From the NCBI RefSeq assembly GCF_000497045.1, contig NW_015961960.1:126853-190852 (forward strand): a DNA stretch of 64,000 nt. The letters are read 5' to 3'. This document shows positions 50,957 to 58,683 of this stretch, piece by piece. This DNA comes from Kalmanozyma brasiliensis GHG001 (taxonomy: Eukaryota > Basidiomycota > Ustilaginomycetes > Ustilaginales). The notes under the pieces are model-generated. The model saw only the letters and a list, made by a program, of their open reading frames with translations. It was not told the DNA's origin and did not search any database. The position numbers were made by a program, and so were the translations under genes. Positions within the stretch are counted from its first letter, which is position 1. Each line of letters begins with the position of its first letter.

Positions 50957-52168
50957 ATGCCATCGACCTCAGCAACGCTTCCACCCTGGGTACCTCCCAA
51001 GCCGACGCAGGAGACCGATCTCGAATGGGCGCCCCTGACCACGCTCGACCTGTCCACCATCACGGGCGATGACTACACCTCTGTCCCCTCCTCGGTCGTC
51101 TCTGCGGTCGGCGAGGCTTTCTCGCGGGACGGTTTCATCTATGCCGAGAACCACGGTCTCACGTGGGACCACGTTCTCCGCCAATTCGCCATTGGTCAAT
51201 ACGCCTTCAACGGTGTCTCTGAAGCGGACAAGGCGGCGTACAAAGCGGACATTCTCGGCACCGGTTCGTTTGTCGGCTACAAAGAACAGGGGCATTGGAA
51301 GCTCAACGGGGTCAAGGACCGAATTGAGCAGCTCAACTTTGGTTCTCGCTCCTTCGCCCCTGAAGAGCGCAAGAAGCTCTTCCCACCGAGTCTGCAGGAG
51401 TTGCTGCCGGAGATCGAGGAGTTCGCGAGGTTCAACCACGCCGTGATTCTGCGCAAGATCCTGAGCGTTCTGAGCTTGGTGTTGAAGTTGCCTGCGGATT
51501 ACCTGTGGAATCTGTCCAAGGAGCCCGAGAAGCGCGGACTGGACTTGCTTCGATATGCCATGTACCACACACCGGACAACGAGGACGACGAGAAGCTCGG
51601 CGGGGTGCGACTTCAGGGCCACACGGATTTCAACAGCGTCTCGATCCTCTGGAGTCAGCCGATCACGAGTCTCGAGGTGCTGATGCCGGACAACCAGTGG
51701 CGTCTCGTCAAGCACCGCGACAATGCGTTGGTCATCAACCTCGGTGATGCCATGCACTTTATCAGCGGCGGATACCTCAAGCAGACCATCCACCGTGTTG
51801 TTGCTCCCCCCGCAGACCAGAGCCACTACACCCGTCTCGGCATCTTCTACTTTGCGCTGTTCAACGACGAGGTGAGCCTCGAGCCGCTCGAGGAGGAGTC
51901 CGAAGTGGTGCGCGAGGCGTACAAGCAGGTCAAGGCCAAGGAGGGCGGCTTCTGGGATGTTGCCAAGTCCAAAGGCGAGCCCGTCCCCACGGCTGGTGGC
52001 TGGGAGAGGTTGAGGGTCAAGGCGTACGGCCAACAGCACGCAAAGAAGGCCGACGACGGTCACGATGTCGAGGAGATCGCCGGTCAAAAGGTGACGGGTT
52101 ACAACGGTGAGAGGGTTAAGAGCAAGGCTGTGTTGGGCGCCCAGCAGGCTAGCGTCAAGGCCAACTAA
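50957..52168 (+). CDS. 2-oxoglutarate/Fe(II)-dependent oxygenase, isopenicillin-N-synthase-like
   Basis: 403 residues, intronless. An N-terminal DIOX_N-like region has GEAFSRDGFIYAENHGL (about 53-69), the usual sequence before the jelly-roll. The double-stranded beta-helix carries the iron triad H222, D224 (in QGHTDFN) and H279 (in QTIHRVV). The expected 2-oxoglutarate-binding Arg is R293 in YTRLGIFYF, where the usual R-x-S reads RLG, a change that could affect co-substrate contacts. The family is large in fungi and acts on many small molecules, so the substrate cannot be told. Neighbours do not form a biosynthetic cluster. Confidence 0.85.
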   Translation: MPSTSATLPPWVPPKPTQETDLEWAPLTTLDLSTITGDDYTSVPSSVVSAVGEAFSRDGFIYAENHGLTWDHVLRQFAIGQYAFNGVSEADKAAYKADILGTGSFVGYKEQGHWKLNGVKDRIEQLNFGSRSFAPEERKKLFPPSLQELLPEIEEFARFNHAVILRKILSVLSLVLKLPADYLWNLSKEPEKRGLDLLRYAMYHTPDNEDDEKLGGVRLQGHTDFNSVSILWSQPITSLEVLMPDNQWRLVKHRDNALVINLGDAMHFISGGYLKQTIHRVVAPPADQSHYTRLGIFYFALFNDEVSLEPLEEESEVVREAYKQVKAKEGGFWDVAKSKGEPVPTAGGWERLRVKAYGQQHAKKADDGHDVEEIAGQKVTGYNGERVKSKAVLGAQQASVKAN

Positions 52169-52386
52169 TGTGCGCCGATTGGCGCCAACGAGACTTCAAC
52201 CCTCGCTATACCCCTCAAGCTCCTTTCCCCTTCATGATTCTCTCAGGCATTCCGCATTCTGCATTCAACATGGTTCCTCCTCGCTTCCCCAACGTCGCTT
52301 CGGCTTTGCTATTGTACAACATCTCATCACAGACCTGGCTCTTCAATTGGATTCGTGTTGCAATCACGTTTGAATTGACTCTGTGC

Positions 52387-54324
52387 TCAGTTTGTGTCCG
52401 TATCGTTGCGGCTGCGCTTCTGCTGTGGCTCTTGATCAGTCGAAATTGTTTCCGACCCATCGTCCGCCTTGCGTTTCTCCTCGTCCGCCCCATCCTTATC
52501 TAGCTTGTGTACTCTAGCATGCCCCCTCGGATCCGATCGAGCCAATTCTTGATCGGCGAGTTGATAGTCCTCTGGAGTCCACTTGCTGAGGTTGCAGAGA
52601 CGATCTGCATAGTCTAAAAGGGCCAGTTCGTTCCCAGGATAGGTGGCCAGTTGGACACTGAGGTGTGGCAAACGACCTTCCGGCTCGCCGTCGTCGATAT
52701 GCCCCGGGAGATGTTTTGCCCACTTAGGCGAGTCGGCGGCCGTCTGCCTGAACTTGGATCTCCGGATACGGGGGACGTCAGGGATGCAGATGGATACGGC
52801 AGGCCAGTCGAGCAGGTTGAAGATCTGACACCAGATCTCGCTGAGCCCCGCGTCGTCAAGCTCAACGAAGGCCTTGTTCTGTACAGGACCGCCGAGGACG
52901 TACGTGGGAGTGAGGAGGATGACGTTCTCTGGACCCTCGTCGGAGTTCACGGGGCCGTCTAGTCCCGCCTGGCGCAGGAAGGTCTTCTTGAGCTCTTCAA
53001 GCTTCGCGCTGTCGGGTCTCCAGTCGTCCGCTTTGCATCCTTTCGTGGTTGAGAGGCGCGATTCATCGAACAGCGTGCGCTTGATGAGTGGGTCGTCGCC
53101 GAGCATAGCACGCGCGTGGTCAAAGCCGTGTTCTTTCGCGTGCTCCGTCCACACCTCGCCCCACGCCTCAACGTCGACATCGCCGAGTTTGTCGATCGAG
53201 TCCGGATGTGCAAGGCGATTACTGTACGACATGTTGCGCAGGTACCCAACGAGCCAGTCCATCAGGCCTTGCAGCTCGGGCGAGCTCTGCTGCGCCGTGT
53301 ACACGATGCGCGGGTTGTTGCCCAGGTCTTCTGGCACCGGTATAGCCCACTCGTCCAATATGTCTTCGAAGTCTTCTGACGTGAGTTCCTCGACGTTCTC
53401 GTACTTGGCGCCATTGAGATGATCCGCAACGGCCTTGAGAGTCCAGAAATTCTTTGCAAGCAAGCCGGGCGCAGTGGCAGGAACGGTCGTATGTGGGAGA
53501 CCGGTCATGAAGTCTGTCGGTAGCTTCCAGCGAAACTTTCGAGGCTGCGATGGGAACTTGTACCCATACAGCTCGTTTAAGCAGGCGGGCTGACGTACGG
53601 AACCGCCCATATCGGTGCCAATGCCAATGTGACTGCCGCCCATGCTAACGAGACTTGCTTCACCTCCCGAGCTGCCACCTACCTGAAATTCCTGCTCTTG
53701 GTTCTCGGCATCGGCACTTGGCTCGAGCGGCGATCGAGTGGTGCCCCAAAGTGGTGATTGTGTGGTGTTCGACATCATGAGCTGAGGAGCTGTCGTTTTA
53801 GCGATCATCACAGCGCCCGCATCAATCATCTCTTGAACCATTTGAGCCGTTGCCGATTCGTTGTGGCCAGCTCTCGATGAACATCCAAGAGTGGTCGGCA
53901 AGCCTTCGACGTGGATGCAGTCCTTGACGCTAAAGATGAGACCGTACAGCGGGTAGCAGTCGATGATCTCTTGAGGATCATCGTAATCGTAGTCGCGGTC
54001 CAGGTCGGCAGCCTCTTCCAGGGCTCGCTCGTAGGGAAAAGCCGTGAGGCAGTGTGTTGCCAGACTTGCTTGGATGGTAAGGCGTATCCTTGCTTCCAGC
54101 ACTCTCGTCACAGTGAGGCCATCTTGGTCAAAGACGATTCTTTCTTGGATTGCTTCGAGAGGCAAACTTGCGATCTCGTGGTCCTCCGCGGTTGGATCGC
54201 CAAAGCGCTCGTGGGCTTCTTTGACTGTGGATAGGAGCGAATCGACAGCCGTCTTGGCGGCGGGGTTCTTGAGATCTGGACAAGGGTTGCGAAAATCCCC
54301 TCGCGCGATCTTGGAGTTCGCCAT
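52387..54324 (-). CDS. Amidase-signature family hydrolase
   Basis: A 645-residue amidase-signature enzyme. The Ser-cisSer-Lys triad is complete: K134 in FSVKDCIHVEG, S218 in VGGSSGGEASL and S242 in GTDMGGSVRQPA, with the 24-residue spacing between the two serines that is typical of the family. The length and the sequence after the signature (ELYGYKFPSQPRKF) suit fungal acetamidase/FAAH-like proteins acting on small amides. The last 40 residues are a charged, Lys/Arg/Glu/Asp-rich tail ending in QQKRSRND, which could be a nuclear-type basic patch or simply disorder. The substrate is unknown. The gene is tail to tail with the 2OG oxygenase gene (218 bp). Confidence 0.9.
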   Translation of the reverse strand: MANSKIARGDFRNPCPDLKNPAAKTAVDSLLSTVKEAHERFGDPTAEDHEIASLPLEAIQERIVFDQDGLTVTRVLEARIRLTIQASLATHCLTAFPYERALEEAADLDRDYDYDDPQEIIDCYPLYGLIFSVKDCIHVEGLPTTLGCSSRAGHNESATAQMVQEMIDAGAVMIAKTTAPQLMMSNTTQSPLWGTTRSPLEPSADAENQEQEFQVGGSSGGEASLVSMGGSHIGIGTDMGGSVRQPACLNELYGYKFPSQPRKFRWKLPTDFMTGLPHTTVPATAPGLLAKNFWTLKAVADHLNGAKYENVEELTSEDFEDILDEWAIPVPEDLGNNPRIVYTAQQSSPELQGLMDWLVGYLRNMSYSNRLAHPDSIDKLGDVDVEAWGEVWTEHAKEHGFDHARAMLGDDPLIKRTLFDESRLSTTKGCKADDWRPDSAKLEELKKTFLRQAGLDGPVNSDEGPENVILLTPTYVLGGPVQNKAFVELDDAGLSEIWCQIFNLLDWPAVSICIPDVPRIRRSKFRQTAADSPKWAKHLPGHIDDGEPEGRLPHLSVQLATYPGNELALLDYADRLCNLSKWTPEDYQLADQELARSDPRGHARVHKLDKDGADEEKRKADDGSETISTDQEPQQKRSRNDTDTN

Positions 54325-54852
54325 GGTGTTGAGGTTCGAAAGGCTCCTGTTTTACGGGTGTGGTCAGGGAAGAAGGGGAAACGAGTACAAGTGTGATCTT
54401 AGAGTTGACTTAATCTTTCGGCGCCGGTCACGGTGGGGAAGGTGGAGGGACGTGCGCCTATCACTTTTGTCAGGAAAAACTCGCGTAGATTACACCCCGC
54501 CGTGATTTTGAACTTCAAACATCGATCCTTGACATCACGCTATACAGGTCAAACCTGACCACGGTTGACGCAACGGTATTTCTGGTCAGCCTTGGCTCAG
54601 CGTGACCGCCATGAAGCCCGTGATGACAGGACTGCTAGTCGGCTGTGCACTCGTATCGTCACGTCACTTGCGATGGGAAAGGGACACGCGATATACAGTA
54701 AAGCGCGAATGAGCGTACAGGAGATCATTCCAGCGGCAGCCGCGTGCCGCGAGCGTCTGCTGGCATCATTGAGATACGCCGACCGACACGACAGATGCCT
54801 ACACATCGCTTCGTGCATCAGGCAGAGTCACCACCAGCGGCAGTCTCTGCTG
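54325..54852. other. Intergenic region between amidase and Ndc10-like gene
   Basis: 528 bases with no recognised gene, tRNA or inverted repeat. It holds the amidase promoter and the 3' end of the Ndc10-like gene. Confidence 0.45.
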
Positions 54853-56667
54853 TCAACTACAACGCGACCACCTTAACGATCGCTCGAGCCAAAACGAGAC
54901 AATGTCGTTAACCTTACGAACGAATGGCAGTTTTTCATCGTCCCCTGTTGGACAGCCGAGAGGTAGAGCACTCGAGCTGATCTCGACCTCCTTATTTGCA
55001 GCAGCGATTCCTGCCTGTAAGCCTGTCGCTAGCTGACGCAGGATTGCAGACCTTGAGGGGGCATCCTCTCCAAGAGTCTGTTCAACCTGTTTTAGCACGT
55101 TAGACAACCCTTCATCGACAATCTCGAATGCTTCCACGATCTGGACTTGGCCGAGCATCATCTTTTCGAACTTCTTGAAGTCGTCCGATTGGAAGAGCGG
55201 ATGTTGGAAGACAAAGTGGTGTGGATACTTCCGCTTGAGCAGAACTGCGTCTTGGATGAGCACCGATCGCAGATCTACCAGCAGCTTGAGGAAGTCGATG
55301 GCAGCCCTGTGGTCTTCTGCCGACATTGAGGTGTTTCGTCCGGCCTCGAGATCGTTGAGCTGCGTCGTGGCACCATGGAAGACGCGGGATTGGAGGTCCA
55401 AGGGCACAGGAACATCGCGAAGGAGACAAGGACTCTTCTCGCCGAACAGAAATCCAGCCTCGACCCTCACCTTGTCTCCCGGGCTTTGATACATCCAATG
55501 TGATTGCCATTGATCTTCACGCCGCAATTTGATAGAGCTCAGGGCATGCTTGAGCTTCGATTCCTCGATGATCCCGCAGCGCAGGAAGGCCTCTCGAAAG
55601 TTTTGGGCGTGTACAGCCTTTGGGATGGCGGTGATTGCCGACCGCGGCGCTGAGAAGAGTTTGAGACGCTCCCAGTCTCGTACAGATGTAAAGTCAGGGA
55701 AGTTGCCGTTGCCGCTTCGGTTAAGACCATGGTCGGCCTCCATCTCAAACTTGCAGAAAAGGTGAAGAGCAAGAGCGCCGATTGCACACTCCTCGAGCTT
55801 GGCGTTTCGCATCACTCCGACATCGTCGACGCCCTTTAGTTGACCCGTGATCGCAATGAAGTGGACTGGCACTTTGAGGCTAGCGAGCTTCGACTTGTGG
55901 AGATCGACGAGCTTGAGGTTGCGCAAATTCTCGCCTCGCACGTCGGCATGGCGAGTCATCGTTATCATGAGTCGGTCACGAATGCCATCGTAGGAGTTGC
56001 GTTCCAGTCCGTCGTCGGTGAGCTCGGCCACTTCGTCGCGGTCTAGGAGGTCATCGAACACCCGTCCAAACCAGGAGATTATCGGCAGAACCTCGGGCTC
56101 AGCCTCGACGGGCTGACTTTGTCGCTGCTGTTTCCGCAGGGACCGAAGCAGGTCTTTCACATCGTCGGTGCGAGGACTTGGGTAATGGTTCTCGTCTCGT
56201 CGCACCTGTTCCTTCCACAGATCGACCACGGCAGAGACATAAAGCTCGACTGAGGCATAACTCAGTCTATCGCCGCTGTTGCTTTCGCTGGAGCTGTCAG
56301 CCGCAGCAGTGTCCTGATCGACCGATTGTGCTGCCTCTGCGTTGACAAGGATTGTCTCCGAGGGCGAAGAGACCGGAGGGCGGCCTGCGTCTGCTGTGTT
56401 GGCGGAAGGGCAGGACGAGACCCTTCTGCCTCGCTTCCTTGACGGTTGCTTTTTGAGCACATACGTCTCAAGGAACAGCATCAGCTTGTCCGAAGTGATG
56501 AGGCAGTCGCCGGCCCCTTGCTGATGGCACCAGTCGTTCCATTCCTTTTGCCTCGAAGAGTAGGCTTTTGTAGTGTTCGAAGCTCGAGCTGGCGTAGCAA
56601 CAAGGCTGGCGGTCGCAGAAGGCGATCTTTCGATCCTGCTCGGACCTGCTGTACGGATAGGAGGCAT
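54853..56667 (-). CDS. Ndc10/Crypton tyrosine-recombinase-like DNA-binding protein
   Basis: 604 residues from the first ATG (56667). The N-terminal NTTKAYSSRQKEWNDWCHQQ motif (about 29-48) is like the SAM-like arm of tyrosine recombinases. It is followed by YASVELYVSAVVDLWKEQVR and HYPSPRTDDVKDLLRSLR, then DRLMITMTRHADVRGENLRN, whose Arg matches the first catalytic Arg region, and IGALALHLFCKFEM. This order is that of the Ndc10 domain II family, which also covers Crypton recombinases and Gcr1-type factors. I could not find a clear H-x-x-R plus Tyr pair, so it is probably not an active recombinase. Frame and length are intact. It may be a domesticated transposon gene; its function is unknown. 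Confidence 0.7.
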   Translation of the reverse strand: MPPIRTAGPSRIERSPSATASLVATPARASNTTKAYSSRQKEWNDWCHQQGAGDCLITSDKLMLFLETYVLKKQPSRKRGRRVSSCPSANTADAGRPPVSSPSETILVNAEAAQSVDQDTAAADSSSESNSGDRLSYASVELYVSAVVDLWKEQVRRDENHYPSPRTDDVKDLLRSLRKQQRQSQPVEAEPEVLPIISWFGRVFDDLLDRDEVAELTDDGLERNSYDGIRDRLMITMTRHADVRGENLRNLKLVDLHKSKLASLKVPVHFIAITGQLKGVDDVGVMRNAKLEECAIGALALHLFCKFEMEADHGLNRSGNGNFPDFTSVRDWERLKLFSAPRSAITAIPKAVHAQNFREAFLRCGIIEESKLKHALSSIKLRREDQWQSHWMYQSPGDKVRVEAGFLFGEKSPCLLRDVPVPLDLQSRVFHGATTQLNDLEAGRNTSMSAEDHRAAIDFLKLLVDLRSVLIQDAVLLKRKYPHHFVFQHPLFQSDDFKKFEKMMLGQVQIVEAFEIVDEGLSNVLKQVEQTLGEDAPSRSAILRQLATGLQAGIAAANKEVEISSSALPLGCPTGDDEKLPFVRKVNDIVSFWLERSLRWSRCS

Positions 56668-57077
56668 TCCGTGATGTGCGTTGGCCGTCAATTGCGAAGA
56701 AGCCGAATAGGGTCACAGCGATGATGATGAAGGGGAGCGAAGGGAAACTCATGCGGATGGCAGCTTGTGAGACGAAGCTTGAACGCGCTCATTTACGCGC
56801 GCTCGCATATTCGCCCGTTGTGGACGGCCACACGTGTTCGGGCGGATATGATGGTTTCAATTAACTTCACATATCTGTCCTCCGTATGGTGACAAGCGGG
56901 CGAGAGCAGACAAACAAAGCTCATGTCCAGAACATGTCCCCGCACTGGCCAATCTACGCGACGCGCCGAGGCAGAAGCTGGACTTTCGAAAATAACACTT
57001 TTTGGCGCCTTCATTTTGAGCCTCATTATTCTCATAATTCTGACCATCAAACTGCGCAGTTTTGCTTCACGACATCG
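56668..57077. promoter_or_regulatory. Divergent region between Ndc10-like and LARP7-like genes
   Basis: 410 bases between divergent start codons. The plus-strand frame of the right-hand gene is open through part of it, with ATGs at 56886 and 56934 that would extend that protein by 64 or 48 residues of unconserved sequence. Confidence 0.45.
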
Positions 57078-58661
57078 ATGTTCCTGCCTCGCAAGCTGCA
57101 GAAACGTTCGCAAAATGGCCGCACCATTAAACAGCGATCAGCGAGCGTAGCTACCGAGCTGTCTGTCAGGGATGACGGCGATGCTCGCGAGGACCGAGGT
57201 TCTGTCCGCTTCGGCAGCACGCCGGGCAGCACGCAGGATGCTTCGTCGCCCGAGCTGACTGGGAGACATCAGGATGTAGCGAGCCAACCTGCGTCGAGAT
57301 CCATTTCAGAAACCGGCAAGCTCGATCGACTCGTTGACTTTCTCTTCCTGCGACTGTCCCCGCTCAGTCTTGTCCTGAGCGCCAGAGGGCAGGCCAATAG
57401 AGGCTTGTCGCTCGCTGAGCTGGTTCGAGGCATTATCGGCGACGCAAAGCATCCAGAAGCTGACGGCTCGAAGCCCGCAGTGTCAGCCGAAGCATCTAAT
57501 GTTCATCTAGCTCGCCTCTTGAGCTCGCTGCCTGGACTCAACTCGAGATGCAAGTCCATCAGCCTTCTCGCAGAAGCTCTGCATGAAGCTCAAAAGGGAC
57601 CGGCAGCCGGGTGGTTCACCGTCCACCACGACACATTTCAGCTCGAATGGTCGCCCTCCTTCGTCGGCCGTCTGCGCGAGCTCTCGATAGCAGCTGAATC
57701 AGCGGCAACACTGTCGACCTCCATTGCGCCTCTGCTCATCTACATCGAGTCTATTCCACCTCGCATTCGAACCCGAGCTCAAGCATCATCGTATCTCGCC
57801 GAGCTGTTGCGATCGAGCTGCGAAGGGCCCGAACATGGCATGGTCTTGAATGTGCTTGAGCCCAGCCTTGTCGACGGCCAACTGATGTCGGGCATGGATA
57901 CGCTTGCATCTGCTTCGTTGGAAGGAAAATGGATCTCTGGGCGCGGGTTCTTCCTCTTGAACTCGCCGGCACATGTCAACTCGCTCTGCAAGAAGTACGA
58001 GTGGGATCTGGCTCTCAGAGGACGTTCCACGAAAAGGTCAGAGCAAGGACAAGAATCGCCAATCAGATGCCTCAGCTGGACGGGCTGGGTCGAGATGAGG
58101 CAGTCATACTTGGACTGGCAACGGCGAGCGCAGCAGGACAACGAGAGGGATTCATCTGCTGCTACTGCCGCAGAGGACGACGCAAGTCTATCCCAAGGCG
58201 ATGTGGGAGCTACGCACGATCACAACGGCATCACATCATCCGCCGTCGTCCCGGATCTCGACGCCTCGAAAGACGAGGACCACTGGTACCGCGGGACCAT
58301 CCTCCTACTTCGCCTCCCTCCTCCATCCAACTCCACCCTGATCATTCCTCCTTTCTCATCAGCATCCGACCTCACACCGGCCTTCCTCAATCGGCACCTC
58401 AAGCCGCAGCTCGAGCAGCACGTGCCCGAGTCGATCTCGTACATTCACGTCCACAATCCCGACTCCTCGTCGAGCACCGACGACCTCACAGTGGCCATCC
58501 GCACCGCGCATCCCACCTACGCCACCAAGCTAACCACGCACTTTCCCGCGCTCCTGCGCATGGACGCCCCCGCCGAAGACGCATACTGGTCCGCCCTCCC
58601 ACCCAAAGTACGCTCCTCCGCACACAGTCGCTTCCTCGCACTCGATCGCACACTCTCTTGA
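57078..58661 (+). CDS. Probable La-related protein of the LARP7/Pof8 class
   Basis: 527 residues from the ATG at 57078. Three regions match the LARP7 plan. A degenerate La-motif-like region (about 81-195) starts KLDRLVDFLFLRL and ends FTVHHDTFQLEWSP. A first RRM (about 218-308) has RNP2 IYIESIP (221-227) and RNP1 GRGFFLLN (288-295), followed by LSWTGWVEMRQSYLDWQ, resembling the W-x-x-L-x-x-x-YL segment after RRM1 in LARP7. A C-terminal xRRM-like fold (about 404-515) starts RGTILLLRLP and ends EDAYWSALPPKVRSS, echoing the YW-x-K ending of xRRMs. Family members bind telomerase RNA or U6/7SK RNA. Assignment is by pattern only. The start codon context is weak and ATGs upstream exist. Confidence 0.6.
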   Translation: MFLPRKLQKRSQNGRTIKQRSASVATELSVRDDGDAREDRGSVRFGSTPGSTQDASSPELTGRHQDVASQPASRSISETGKLDRLVDFLFLRLSPLSLVLSARGQANRGLSLAELVRGIIGDAKHPEADGSKPAVSAEASNVHLARLLSSLPGLNSRCKSISLLAEALHEAQKGPAAGWFTVHHDTFQLEWSPSFVGRLRELSIAAESAATLSTSIAPLLIYIESIPPRIRTRAQASSYLAELLRSSCEGPEHGMVLNVLEPSLVDGQLMSGMDTLASASLEGKWISGRGFFLLNSPAHVNSLCKKYEWDLALRGRSTKRSEQGQESPIRCLSWTGWVEMRQSYLDWQRRAQQDNERDSSAATAAEDDASLSQGDVGATHDHNGITSSAVVPDLDASKDEDHWYRGTILLLRLPPPSNSTLIIPPFSSASDLTPAFLNRHLKPQLEQHVPESISYIHVHNPDSSSSTDDLTVAIRTAHPTYATKLTTHFPALLRMDAPAEDAYWSALPPKVRSSAHSRFLALDRTLS

Positions 58662-58683
58662 TATCCATTGTATTTTCTACCTT

